Of a stretch of DNA of 64,000 nucleotides, positions 1-12,000 are shown piece after piece. Numbering within the stretch: position 1 is the stretch's first letter; each line of letters starts with the position of its first letter. The notes beneath the pieces are model-generated. The model did no database searches and was not told where the DNA came from. It worked only from the letters and a program-made list of their open reading frames with translations. The position numbers and the translations under genes are program-made. The DNA comes from Alliaria petiolata (taxonomy: Eukaryota; Streptophyta; Magnoliopsida; Brassicales; Brassicaceae): the NCBI GenBank assembly GCA_020283515.1, contig JAHZTW010000001.1, forward strand, positions 293,496,568 to 293,560,567. The letters run 5' to 3'.

Positions 1-950
1 CTCTACTTGCTTTCTTGATTTGTTGTGTACTTCTTTGGCTCTTTGTGTGTTTTCTTCCTTATTTTCGTCATTGTTTACTTGCTTTTGTGATTTTTTTTGT
101 TTTATTTTCTTGCAAACTTACTAGCTTCCTTGGTACTTGTTTTACTTTCGTTTTGTTTGCTTCTTTAATTCTTTGCTTTATTGATATCGTGGTTCTCTAT
201 TTGCTTTCTTGATTTGGTTTTTACTTCCTTGCCTGTTTGTGTGCTTTCTTCCTTATTTTTGTCATTGTTTACTTGCTTTTGTGATTTTTTGCTTACTTAC
301 TCGTTTACATTCATATTGGCTTACATCCTTCATTGTTTACTTGCTTTTGTGATTTTTTTGTTTTATTTTCTTGCAAACTTACTAGCTTCCTTGCTACTTG
401 TTTTACTTTCGTTTTGTTTGCTTCTTTAATTCTTTGCTTTCTTGATATCGTGGTTCTCTATTTGCTTTCTTGATTTGGTTTTTACTTCCTTGCCTGTTTG
501 TGTGCTTTCTTCCTTATCTTTGTCATTGTTTACTTGCTTTTGTGATTTTTTGCTTACTTACTCGTTTACATTCATATTTGCTTACATCCTTCATTGTTTA
601 CTTGCTTTTGTGATTTTTTTTTGTTTTATTTTCTTGCAAATTTACTACCTTCCTTGCTACTTGTTTTACTTTTGTTTTGTTTGCTTCCTTAATTCTTTGC
701 TTTCTTGATTTCGTTGTTCTCTACTTGCTTTCTTGATTTGTTGTTTACTTCTTTGGCTCTTTGTGTGCTTTCTTCCTTATTTTCGTCATTGTTTACTTGC
801 TTTTGTGATTTTTTTGTTTTATTTTCTTGCAAACTTACTAGCTTCCTTGCTACTTGTTTTACTTTCGTTTTGTTTGCTTCTTTAATTCTTTACTTTCTTG
901 ATTTCGTGGTTCTCTATTTGCTTTCTTGATTTGTTTTTTACTTCTTCGTC
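1..950. repeat. T-rich tandem array, unit about 262 bp (left copy)
   Basis: Pyrimidine-rich DNA built from recurring phrases such as TTGCTTTCTTGATTTCG, TTGTTTACTTGCTTTTGTG and ACTTGTTTTACTTTCG. The phrase TGGTTCTCTATTTGC starts near 190, 451, 714 (variant) and 907, so the unit is about 262 bp with one shorter unit at the end. Open frames here are by-products of strand composition: the same hydrophobic peptides recur because the DNA recurs. The array may continue beyond the left edge. A second array in the same orientation lies at 15450-16390. Confidence 0.85.
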
Positions 951-3640
951 CATACAAATTTAGGAAAAATGTTTATGTGTTGTTAGAGACTGATGATGCA
1001 TACCTGTTCATTGACCCCTTTCATGACCATAATATCAAACTCTGATTGCAAAACAGAAAAGGCATAAGTAAAATTCACTTTTCTTTTTAAAATATCTTAA
1101 CTTAACATGAATATTCCTATTTGCTATTTGAATAAGGTAACACACCTCTTTCTGATAAGTATTTTTTTGGACATGAAACCTTTTTGTTGCAGATTAAAGG
1201 AAACAGAAACCATAAAACGAAAATGGTTAATTTAATTTTATTTAAACAATAATTATTAAAACTATACCATCAAATATAAGACTTGAATATTTGTGAGTTA
1301 ATGAGTGCTAAATGCTCAAACCTCGGCCCTCTTCTTCTGGTGCACCTTCATAATATACAAAACAAAAGCAAAATTAGAAACAAAGTTTGTTCAGAATCCA
1401 GAAACGTCGGGCAATGGAAGGAGATTAACAATAAGGCAATCATGACAAGCATAAAGAGGACTAAAAATTAAATGTGATTATATGCTTGAAAAAAAAAGTA
1501 TCATAGGCACACAATTTTAGAATTAGAAACTTGAAAATGAATTCAGATACCTGGGATTTACAGAGGAGGCAACGGTCTGTTTCATTGAAGAGAAGTATCG
1601 CTGAAAATGAAGATGAACCAAATCGTCATCTCTGGCTTCACGGTGAGGACAAGCGGCTCATCTCCATATAAACCAAAATCAGAATCAGAACAAAACCAAA
1701 AAATACGTATACATAAAAAGCTTAACCTAAAAACAAAATGGATGTTTCTTTTAACAAACTACATGATTTATATAGTGAAGATAATGAGCCAATTTAGGCA
1801 CCGTAAGAAAAAAATATATTCTCTTTAGCGTGCTCCGAAATTTATGAATTAATTAGTGTGTGTCAGATTTGTAATTTTTTGGTCGGTTAATTGTCAGATT
1901 ATTGAGAGTTAGATTTTGCAATTTCTCATATGGAAATACCGATGTATTTATGTACTTCTTCTAAATCTCAATATAATATCTCATATGATCCGATTCGATT
2001 TGATTAGATCAATATAATATCTCATTTGATTTGAACTCTTAACAATATAAATGTCAAATTACCAATCCATATATAAAATGGTACAAGGTTGTCAAAAATA
2101 AAAATATAACATGGTATTAACATTAAACACGAGTACATTAAAATGGCAATTACACTGATCCAACATGGTGCATACATACAACACACTATATATCTCTCAC
2201 ATGCCACGTTTTATATTACAGTATTTAATTGGAAAATAAATAAATTAAAAACAAAAAATTCATACAAATTTGATTTTGCTAGATATATTATATGTAGTTA
2301 CTAAAATACTTATTAAATCTGATATTTAAATAATTTATAATTATATTTTATGCCATAATATAAGATATTTTCACATAAATAATTTAAAGAAACTATCAAT
2401 GCAAATATATTAAATGTTTTGATTTCGAAAATAAAATAAAATCCAAAAAATATTTCATTAAAATATATGGTTGATTTTTTTATAACTTCAAAGAAAATAA
2501 TTAACAATAAATAATAATTAACAATAAAAAGTCAATATATCTATATATATACAATAGTTTAATATAAACAAAATCAAAAGCTTATATTGTATTTTTCATG
2601 TTTCATAAGATTTTTATAAAATTTTAAAATAAGTTATATTATAAAAAAATATAATACAACAAATAAAAGGCATATGATGATTATTTTAAAATTGTTTTTA
2701 ATTTTACTGTTTTAGTTTATTATAATCTTAATTTTAAAATAATTTTTTGTTGAGATTTTAATTATAAGATTTAATATTAAAAAATTTGAAATAATTATTT
2801 TTGACAAGTTTAAAATTATTTAAATTGTGTTTGGAAACAGAAATTAAAATAATCCAAATAGGTAATATTTAAAAATAAATGTATTTGGTAGTAAGTATAC
2901 GAAAATTAAATTTTAAAAAAAAAGATTTTCCTTAATAAATCTCTAGAAGTTTAAGCTAACAATAGAATTATCCTTACTGAATCTTTAGAAGTTTAATGGC
3001 ATATTATGTAATATAACACATAGAGAAATGTTATTTGAATAGAGAGTAACACATAGGTAAAGTCGCTTTTGTTATCGGCATGTTGTGTGGCTTAAAATAC
3101 TTTTTTTCACAAAAAAAAAAAGAGAAAGGAATTGTTAAGCATATACAGAGATGCTTTCTTGTTTTATGTTTTCAGTGGATAAATGATTCATCAAAAACAA
3201 ATAGCAAGTTCAGACTAGCTAAACTAACATATTTGATTGATCAAAAAAAGAATAATACAAACTTCAATGTATGGGTATGTCTTGTTTATGCTGAGGGGTA
3301 ACTTTGAATCATTGAATCTTTTTCTCTCTTTATGCTTCATTCAAGTATAGAGTCGGGCCGGCATTGATGGGTTCCATATTTCTCTTAGAACCAAGACGGG
3401 AAGAAGCTACGTACCACCTAGCTACATAGAAGATGAATGGTCCATCTTATTTATATGGTTAAATGGCTTTGTAAATCGGGTTTCATTTCGGTCAACTACA
3501 TACATAGAAGAAGAGATCTTAACGGTGCTTAGGAATGGGCGTAAAAATAATAGATAGAAGATTTCACTTTTTATTTGAATATCTACAAGAATATTACTTA
3601 CAATATTGTAACCCCAGCAGAGAACGGAATACAAAGTATT
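951..3640. other. AT-rich intergenic stretch, no gene recognised
   Basis: No coding region, RNA gene or clean element end is recognisable. The part at 2220-2960 is extremely AT rich, with many A/T runs. Short open frames show no family resemblance and no coding-like composition. The segment near 2100-2170 faintly resembles the repeated flank at 20960-21040, too weakly to annotate. Confidence 0.5.
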
Positions 3641-3644
3641 AGCC

Positions 3645-4020
3645 CTGCGACTTTTACCCGACTCGAGATGACTGAACCGAACCGAATCGAGATTTTTGGT
3701 TTCCGGTTATGGTTCGGTTTGTGACGTAGAACCGATCGGCCATATTTGAAAACTGTTTCGGTTATCGGTATGGTTCCGGTAGACCGAACGATTACTTGTT
3801 TTTTTTCTTTAAACCGAAATTATACCAAACTTTATCGAACTATATCAAATTTTACCGAACCAAAGAACCGAACTACCCGAAACTATCCGAATTTATCGAA
3901 TATACCCGAATTTAACCAAATTTTAACCGAATTTAAACAAAAATTCCAGAAATTTGGTTAGTTTTGGATAAAAAAAATTAATACCCGATATCCGAACTGA
4001 ACCAAACCGAATGAGCTTAT
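3645..4020. repeat. ACCGAA/TTCGGT-rich dispersed repeat
   Basis: Dense in ACCGAA, CCGAAC and their complements, with ATACCCGA near the right side. Similar composition occurs at 20280-20560, 30060-30310 and 46340-46640. The last copy borders a hAT transposase remnant, so these tracts are probably ends or relics of hAT-type elements. No terminal repeats or target duplication could be fixed here. Confidence 0.5.
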
Positions 4021-4439
4021 GTGGTTTATGTTCCGTTTCAGGATGATATTGAGCTACTTGATTGAGTTGATTCGCGTAAAATGTTCGATAGGAATCATAC
4101 CAAAAAAATGAGTTAAGGCAAAATTATAAAACTACAAGATCGAAAATAGGTAATGTCCCTATTAAAAAAAAAACAAATTCACACATGCTAACGTATGCCA
4201 CTGCCATCTTTTTCTTCATTGCGTCGTTAGAAAAAGGAAATAAAAAATCTTTATTTTTGTTTTCAAGAAGAGAGACACATACAACGACCTAACTAGTAGG
4301 GGAGATATCGTGGAAAATGCTTAGTGTTTTCTTAGTGAAAAATCTTTATTTTTGTATTTCTTAGTGTTTATCATTTTTTTTTCCCAGGTCTTTCTCACTA
4401 TATGCACTCTTTTCACAATCTATTTTGCTAAAAGAGAAT
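4021..4439. other. Intergenic, nothing recognised
   Basis: AT-rich single-copy-looking DNA between the ACCGAA-rich tract and the degenerate tandem array. I see no gene or element end. Confidence 0.4.
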
Positions 4440-5569
4440 CCTTTGACCTTTGTTAAGGCCTTGAACACTCAAAGTCGAATCATGGAACCCTTGTGAGAGA
4501 GTGGCAAGTCAAAGAGTGAAACCTTCATTAATGGCCCTGGATCTGTTTTAGTGAATTTGATACCTGGATGAGTGTTCTTGGTTCTTTTATGACCTGTACA
4601 ATCACCTTTTTTCTTGCAGTTTGATACAGATTGGATCCAAATAAGACCACACGGCTTAAGAGTCTTAAGACAAAAGACTAAGAATGGAACACAGATTCCT
4701 TACTTACCCACGGCTTGAGAAGGTCTGTTTTTGATTATTTGGATGGAATGGAGTATAACGACCAAAGGCTTAAGAAAGTCTTAAGACAAAGACTACGAAT
4801 TGAAAGCAGATTCTTTACTTTACTACCAACGGCTTAGAAAAATACTTAAAGAAAGACAAAACTGTTGGTTTTAGACATGCTGGATGGGAAAAAAATGACC
4901 AGCGGCTTAGAACAAGTCCTTAGACAAAGACTATGAACCGAGAACCATTTGGATGGGGAAAAAACGACCAAATGGCTTAAAGATGTCTCATGACAAAGGC
5001 TATGGAAAGAGAACTATTTATGTTCGATAATTACAAGGCTTAAAAACTAGAAAAAGGTTCTTGGATGGATATCGCTTGTTGGATGGATGGTTTCAGCTTG
5101 TTGAATGGATATAGCGACCAATGGCTGAAAAAAAGTCTTTAAGACAAAGACTGTGAACTATTTCTTTGCAGTAACCACATAAAGCTTAGAAAAGTCATTA
5201 GATAAAGATTGTGGGTTTGGTTTCAGCTTGTTGGATGGATATAGCGACCAATGGCTATGACCCAGAGCTGTTTCTGTTGGATAAGACTGATTACCACAAG
5301 GCTTATAAAGTAGAAAAAGACTGTGGGTTTGATTTCAGCTTGTTGGATGGATATAGCGACCAATGGCTATGAACCGAGAGCTGTTTCTGTTAGATAAGAC
5401 TGATTACCACAAGGCTTATAAAGTAGAAAAAGACTATGGGTTTGGTTTCAGCTTGTTGGATGGATATAGCGACCAATGGCTGAAAAAAAGGTCTTAAGAC
5501 AAAGACTATGAACTATTTCTTTGCAATAAACACTTAAAGCTTAGAAAAGTCATTAGATAAAGACAATGG
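4440..5569. repeat. Degenerate tandem array with a 113-bp core unit (left of the CACTA insertion)
   Basis: Phrases such as GGCTTAAGAAAGTCTTAAGAC, TTGGATGGATATAGCGACC and ATTACCACAAGGCTTATAAAG recur. Near the right end the repeat is clean: GGGTTTG starts at 5325 and 5438, a 113-bp period. Units become more divergent to the left. The array is interrupted at 5569 by a CACTA transposon and resumes at 13480 in register. Confidence 0.8.
5567..5569. repeat. CACTA target-site duplication, left (TGG)
   Basis: TGG directly precedes the terminal CACTACAAG. It equals the three bases after the right terminus at 13480-13482. Confidence 0.93.
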
Positions 5570-5585
5570 CACTACAAGGAAACTG

Positions 5586-6045
5586 ACGATTTGCAACGGT
5601 AAAATTGGTCGCACTTCCGTCGCAAATCGGGTATTGCGACGGATTTGTGACGGCGACCATAATATCGCTAATCGTTAGCTGCAAATTAAATTCCGTCGCA
5701 AATCCGTCGCAAAATTTGCGACGGAGAATATTAATCGCAGATCAGTCGCAAATTTGCGACGGCAATATTGTCGTCGCAAATCTTGTATGCCGCAAAAATG
5801 TCGCAACTTTGCGACGACAATATTGCCGTCGCAAATCCTGTATGCCGCAAATATGTCGCAAATTTGCGACACATTTGCGACGGAATATGCCGACGGCAAA
5901 TCGTCGGTAAACGTCGTCGCAAACGTGTCGCAAAAAAAGTCGTAGCAATGTCGTCGCAAAAGTTTTCCATCGCAATGTCGTCGCAAATCAGGAGCCTCGC
6001 AAAGTCGTCGCAAATTTGACGTCGCAACGCCGTCGCAAATTTAAT
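5586..6045. repeat. CACTA left subterminal repeat array (GTCGCA/TGCGAC)
   Basis: By my count 21 copies of GTCGCA or TGCGAC, mostly inside GTCGCAAAT or ATTTGCGACGG, in both orientations over about 455 bp. In maize Spm such subterminal repeats are binding sites for the TNPA protein; the same role here is inference. The overlapping open frames on both strands come from the repeat and are not genes. Confidence 0.9.
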
Positions 6046-6228
6046 AATAAATAATTTATATAATAATTATTAACGAAAATTATCTATTAATTAATATTAA
6101 AATTTAAATTTAAATTATTTTCAAAATATAAAATTAGAAAATAAATTATAATTTAAAAAAGAACTTTGAATTACAAAATAATATTCATAAAACATAAAAA
6201 TTTATTGTTCAGAAAAAAAAAACTAAAT

Positions 6229-7788
6229 TTAATCGATAGGGGGATCATCGTTTGCGTTCGACGGACCGGTATCCGAGCTACGGTAAAGTTCTGCGAATGC
6301 CGAGTCTCGTTGTGCCAGAAACTCGAAATACCTATCGTAGCTCTGCATCTTCTGGTTCTGTGATTGAATCAATTGGGCTTGGGTCTCGATTATCTCCTGA
6401 AGAGCGGGATCTGGTCCGGTGGAAGAAAAAGATGGAAGAGTGACAGCCTCAATATCTGACTGTAAAGAACCCACTCCGAAGATTCTTCCTCTCGTACGGG
6501 GAGCGACCTAAAAAATATATAAATATATATATGTAAGTATAATTAAGAAGTTATTAACTAAAAAAATAAATAAAAATTGTAATGAAATTGAAAATACTTA
6601 CGTCCAAATAAATTTGGTTCTTCTGGGTCGTACTAAGTGAGCAAGATGCAGTGCTTTCTGGATCATCAGGATCAGCCTGAGTCATTTCTTGCATCCTCGC
6701 AGTGACGTCGTTGTATAGCTTCTCCGAGCGTCCATCGACAAAAGATCCATCCGGATTTTTTTTGGTCTCCTCGAGAACCGCTAACAAATCCGGAATTCCT
6801 GTTCCGGTCCGCTCAGCCTACATAAAAGTTGAAAACATTAGAATGATTAGAATAAATTATATAAAAAAATGTAATATAGAAAATAAATACTTACTATCAT
6901 TCGGCCGCGTCCTTTAAAAGAAATCTGACCCGACCGATGCTTAGAGGGTTGCTCTCCAGGAGGAGCACTGAAACGGGCTTTGCGGGCATTGGCGCTCTTC
7001 TTCACGCACCAAAATGTAACGAGACCCTCCCAAACTGACGGAGCAATCCATTCGGGCCTCGCATCATCGCCTAGCCTTTTCCACTTTGCCTTCCAACGTC
7101 CCACATGGTCAGTCATCCGTTTCTTCAACTTGGCCTCAAACATTTCACTTACTTCTCCGTTAATGCTCCAATCCCAATAATATTTTTGTTAAAAAAAAAA
7201 AAGTTATTAAAAAATAGCTTAAACATAGGAATAAATAAATAAAAAAAAAAAATCTGATACTTACGGCAAATTATTTGTACCACCGGTTGATGGTCTCTTT
7301 CGGAGTTTGCGACCAATTGGCATGAGCTTCTTTGAAATCTCTTTCAAAGATTTCTCGGACCTTAGCAGCCACACATGGAACATAATCGAACCTGAAAAAA
7401 AAAATTAGAAACTAAAAGATTTGCAATAGTTATAATTTGAAATAATTAAAAAATATATTTTTTAAATACCATTTGATTTCGGGAGGACGTTTTGGATCAA
7501 GGCGCATCAGGCGGTCATGACCGGGACTCTCGAGAAGCTCTTGAATATCCATATCTTGCCAACGCCAACCTTGCTGTAGATGTTCCTCCGGTTGAGGAGG
7601 AGGAGGAGGAGGAGGAGGCTGTGCGGGAGCTGTCTCAGGAACGGGCGCTGAAAATGTGGTTCTCACCGATGGAGAGGTGAAAGAAGCCCCTGGAGTAGAC
7701 GGAAAAGACCGAGGTCCAGAAAAGACCGAGGTCCAGACCCTCCAGACCCTCGTGACATGTAACGAGAAAAGTCGTTGTTCGTAGACAT
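6229..7788 (-). pseudogene. CACTA second gene (plant transposase, Ptta/En/Spm type), broken
   Basis: Five coding exons can be inferred by homology and splice signals: 7788-7470, 7391-7265, 7188-6895, 6817-6602 and 6507-6229. Exon 3 has the family core (residues RMTDHVGRWKAKWK, then a tryptophan-rich stretch) and exon 4 the DGSFVDGRSEKLYNDV motif; exon 5 is coiled-coil-like and glutamine rich. The ATG at 7788 directly follows a good acceptor (TTGCTGCAG). In Spm the corresponding protein binds subterminal repeats. Three lesions are visible: a 17-bp tandem duplication in exon 1 (about 7703-7737) that shifts the frame, a TAA at 7271-7273 where relatives have a glutamine codon, and an AA instead of AG acceptor before exon 3 (7189-7190). 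The family call is secure. The exact lesions assume the exon model is right. Confidence 0.8.
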
Positions 7789-7831
7789 CTGCAGCAAAAA
7801 AAAAAATATTAGTCATAGAAAAATAGAACAA

Positions 7832-8245
7832 ATATATAACCTAAAAAAAGTTATAAAATAAAAATCACGTTCGGTTTATAAAAATTAAAATTTTATAAAA
7901 TAAAATTAAAATTTATAAACTAAAAATTTTAAATAAAAATTTGTAAATTACAATTTTGAAACTAATCTTAAACAAAATTTATAAACTAAATTTAAAAAAA
8001 ATAAATCTAACAAATAAAACTAAAATAACCATTTTTACATAAGGTATTAATTGATTAAATTTGTAAAAAATTTACCTAAAATCAAACTAATTACAAAATA
8101 AATCTAACAAATTTCTAGATAATCTAAAATTATATACCTAACAATTTTCAACCTAACAAATCCCTAATTACATTCCATATCTAAAAATCTAACAATTTCT
8201 AACCTAACAAATCCCTAATAATCTAACATAGATCTAAGAAAATAG
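7832..8245. other. AT-rich spacer inside the CACTA element
   Basis: Almost pure A/T with short TAAAATT and CTAACAAAT repeats, immediately upstream of the second gene. It may hold a 5' intron of that gene, since the ATG follows an acceptor. No coding signal is seen. Confidence 0.4.
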
Positions 8246-8560
8246 GGATTTGTTACCTTTGTGGAGGAGTTCGGCGGCGAGGAGCAGATCCGGCGGGGAG
8301 CAGAGGTGCGGCGGCGAATCCGGCGAGACAGAACCAGATCCGGCGAGAGAGAGAGGTGCGGCGCTGGCTCGAGAGAGGGAGAGAGAGGTGCGGCGGTGGC
8401 TCGAGAGAGAGAGAGAGAGGGAGGTCCGGCGGCGGTGGCTCGAGAGAGAGAGAGAGAGAGGGAGGTCCGGCGGCGGTTTCTCGAGAGAGAGAGAGGTCTG
8501 CGGCGGCGGCCAAGTGAGGAAGAAAGAAAAACTCGGGTAAGGAAGAAGAAAGAATTATTA
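8246..8560. repeat. GA/CGGCGG-rich low-complexity tract inside the CACTA element
   Basis: Repeated CGAGAGAGAGAG and GTGCGGCGGTGGCTCGAGAG phrases form a locally GC-rich island in AT-rich DNA. It lies upstream of the minus-strand second gene, where a leader exon or promoter would be expected. The arginine-rich open frames come from the (GA)n composition and are not credible proteins. Confidence 0.6.
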
Positions 8561-8580
8561 GGTTTTAATGTTTATATGCT

Positions 8581-8667
8581 GCGACGGAATTGCGAGGGGT
8601 CGTCGCAAATCAGTCGCAAGTTTTGAATTTGCGACGGGCTTGCGACGACCCCTCGCAATACCGTCGC
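8581..8667. promoter_or_regulatory. Internal hairpin made of subterminal-motif sequence
   Basis: The arms at 8581-8608 and 8640-8667 are inverted copies of 28 nt with a single mismatch, around a 31-nt loop that itself contains GTCGCAA and TTGCGAC. A further copy of the right arm lies at 8961-8988. These are the only clear copies of the end-motif family away from the ends. They fall between the transposase stop and the second gene. A regulatory role is inference. Confidence 0.6.
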
Positions 8668-8960
8668 AAATACCGAATATTTTAAATCTTATTAAAAGTA
8701 GTATTGTAAATGTTTTTTTTTCATTTTATAAAGTTAAAAAACATTTATGATAGTAACAAATCTTAACAAATCTCAAATTAAGCAAAAGTTTACAAATTCT
8801 ACTTTTTATAGTGAGTTTTACAAAACTCATATACTTATAAATAAACATCATCTCCTTCTATCCTTCTATATGAAATGATTTCATGGAAAACTCTATTTTT
8901 TTATTATAATTTGTATATCAACTTAGAAGATCATAATATGTTTACAATTTATCAACTTAG

Positions 8961-8988
8961 ACGACCCCTCGCAATTCCGTCGCAAATC
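8961..8988. repeat. Third copy of the internal CACTA arm sequence
   Basis: GACGACCCCTCGCAATTCCG followed by TCGCAAAT repeats the right arm of the 8581-8667 hairpin in the same orientation, about 90 bp downstream of the transposase stop codon. Confidence 0.6.
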
Positions 8989-9076
8989 CCGAATTTTTTT
9001 TTAAAATTCAAATTACAAATTACAAATTAAAAAAATTCAAATTACAAATTACAAATATCACACATTATGATCTTGG

Positions 9077-12000
9077 CTAATCCGATTCATCTCCACTATG
9101 CTCATCATCAGTGTCTTCTTCATCATCGGTCTCATCGAACTCGTCCGATCCTGGACCTTCAGTTGAATCATTCACTATGTCTTCTACATCTTGTTGCTCT
9201 AGATCAATATGTAAAATATCTTCTGTTGAAGCCATTGGAGTGGAGAGTTCATCATGTCTTTCAGCTTGCATAGCTACATCGTCAATCTTCCCGACAATAC
9301 GGCCTCGCGGATTCACTTTAATCACTGATAACCACCTCTCACGTTTTTCCTTAATCCGAGGATATGGAATGAAACACACTTGATCTGCTTGCGAGGCTAG
9401 GCAAAAGGGTTCAAACTTTGCAAAACGTCTGTTTGAATTGACATCAATCACCCCTAAGTTATTTGTGCGGACCCCTCTACTACTCGGATCGTACCAATCG
9501 CATTTGAATAAAATACATTTCAAACCGATGGCTCCTGGAAATGTGACTTCAATTATTTGTTGCAAGACACCGTAGAAGTCGCTTTCACCTTTAACTTGGA
9601 TTCCATAATTTGCGGTTGACCTCTTCGATCCATGTTTGTACGTATGAAATATGTACCCACGAGTCAAGTACATTGGAGCACTAATGGTCATAGCTATTGG
9701 TTCATTAACAATTTCGTGCATCCATAGTGGGAAGGGCTCATTCGAACATCCCTGTGTTACCTACATAATAAATCTTAATGAAGTGTTTATAAATAAAACA
9801 ATTTTTATAAGTCAAAATAAGTGTAGATTGATCTTACATAGTATTTTAGCCACCCAACAAATTCACGTTCGTTGTACTTCTCATAATCTTTTTCTTCTAA
9901 ATCAGGAAAGTGTTCTCGAACCTGAGAATCGAATAATCTGCAGTAATTCACCTGCCGAGTTAGCGATATATATGAATTGGAGAATATTATCATAATAATG
10001 TATGTAGGAAATAAAAATTAATACCTCTCTAATGTCTGCACATACTCACAATTCCGCAATATGTAATTGTGCGCCGCACTACAATGATCGTGATCTTCCC
10101 ACCAAACTTCTTTCACTTTTCCAGCAAGTCTGCCTATTTGGGCGAAGATATCCGGGACGTCAACGTGGTACGTAGGTGCTTCCCCTCCATCGTCATACCG
10201 TCTAGGAGCGGTTTTTTTGGTTCTCACAGTTGGACTAAAATAGTATGACGTGAAGTGAGATGTTTCCTCCGTCAAACTTCCAGCAACGATCGATCCCTCC
10301 ACTTTTGCAAGATTTTTTGCCTTTCTTTTAAGATATCCCATGTATCGCTCGAACGGGTACATCCATCGAAATTGCACGGGGCCCCCAAGTGCTGCTTCAT
10401 GTGGTAGATGGATTGGGAGATGTTCCATTACGTCAAAAAACGAAGGTGGAAAAATCTTTTCTAAGTTACAAAGCAACACCGGAATATTCTCTTTTAACTG
10501 TGCAATACCATCCTCAGTCAGTGTTCGCGTGCATAGATCTCTGAAAAATGCTCCAATGCCTACATGCAACTTCATCAATTAATTAACTGAATTATATATT
10601 ACTTATCGACTTATTTAATTATTTTTAATTTACGTACCAGCAATTGCTTCGTGAATTGGTTTCGGTAAGAGCTCGTGTAATGCAAATGGTAGTAGTCGTT
10701 GCATGAAAACATGGCAATCGTGGCTCTTCATACCAGAAAATTTCTGTCCTTGCTCTATACATCTTGAGAATTTGGACACATATCCATCTGGGAACTTAAC
10801 ATCAGAAGCAACCCAGTCGAATAATGTCCGCTTCGCCTCCACGGACATTCGAAAGTTTGGAATCGGTAATTTTGCCTGACTTGTAATATGCAACTCGGGT
10901 CTTGCGCAAATTTCGACCAAGTCCAACCTTGATTTCAAATTGTCTTTACTCTTTCCCTTCACGTTCAAGATTGTATTCACGATGTTTTCAAAAAAATTCT
11001 TCTCTATGTGCATCACATCAAGGTTGTGCCGTAAAATGTGATCCTTCCAATAAGGGAGCTCCCAGAAGATACTCTTTTTGTGCCAATTATGAGATACAGT
11101 ATATCCGTCCGGCATGTTTGCCGGTGTGTGCCAATTTCCCCCACGCTTACACGTTTCTTGAGCACCGTATAATTCATCAATTTGCTCTAACAAAGTATCC
11201 CCTGAAAGATGAACAGGTGGAGGGAAACGGACAACCTTGTTCTTCTTAAACAACTTCTTATTTTTCCGGTATGTATGATTCATGGGAAGAAACCTACGAT
11301 GACAATCAAACCAACATGACTTCCTTCCATTCTTCAGCTGAAACGCATCTGACCTATCCATACAATATGGACAAGATAATCTTCCATGCGTAGTCCACCC
11401 CGATAACATTCCATATGCTGGGAAGTCACTAATAGTCCACATTAACACTGCACGCATATTGAAATTCCTCTGCTGCGAGTAGTCAAACGTGCGAACACCA
11501 CTATACCAGAGCTGTTTCAACTCATGAATCAAAGGTTGGAGGAATACATCAAGTGCTCGCTTCGGATGCTTAGGACCAGGCACTAGAATACTCATGAACA
11601 AAAATTCTCGTTGCATGCACATATCCGGAGGAAGATTGTATGGCGTCAATATGACAGGCCATAGAGAATATTGCCTCCCAGACATTCCAAATGGACTAAA
11701 TCCATCAGTGCATAAGCCAAGATAGACATTCCTGCATTCGTTAGCAAAGTCAACGTGTACCGTCTGAAAGTGTTTCCACGCCTTTGCATCTGACGGATGT
11801 GTAACCTCCCCATCCACCGTAGAATGTTGCGCATGCCATCTCATTGCTGCCGCAGTCCTTTCCGAGTGGTATAATCGTTTCAATCTATCAGTGATTGGCA
11901 AGTACCACATCCGTTGGTACGGGACACGAGTCCTTCCAGTGGTTTCTTGATATCTCGGCTTCCCACAAAACCGACATTCATGCAGTTTGTCATCATCTTT

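Noticed and set aside
15..929. Several open frames of 62-99 codons encoding hydrophobic peptides in the T-rich arrays (also 15423-15962)
   Set aside because: The peptides repeat because the 262-bp DNA unit repeats; phenylalanine/leucine richness follows from the T-rich strand. No start context, family or domain.
5605..6027. Overlapping open frames on both strands in the CACTA subterminal arrays (also 12956-13477)
   Set aside because: Six overlapping frames composed of CRR/VATNLRR-like repeats arise from the GTCGCAAAT motif. They are not coding.
8250..8626. Arginine/glutamate-rich open frames on both strands
   Set aside because: Generated by (GA)n and CGG repeats; no conservation expected.
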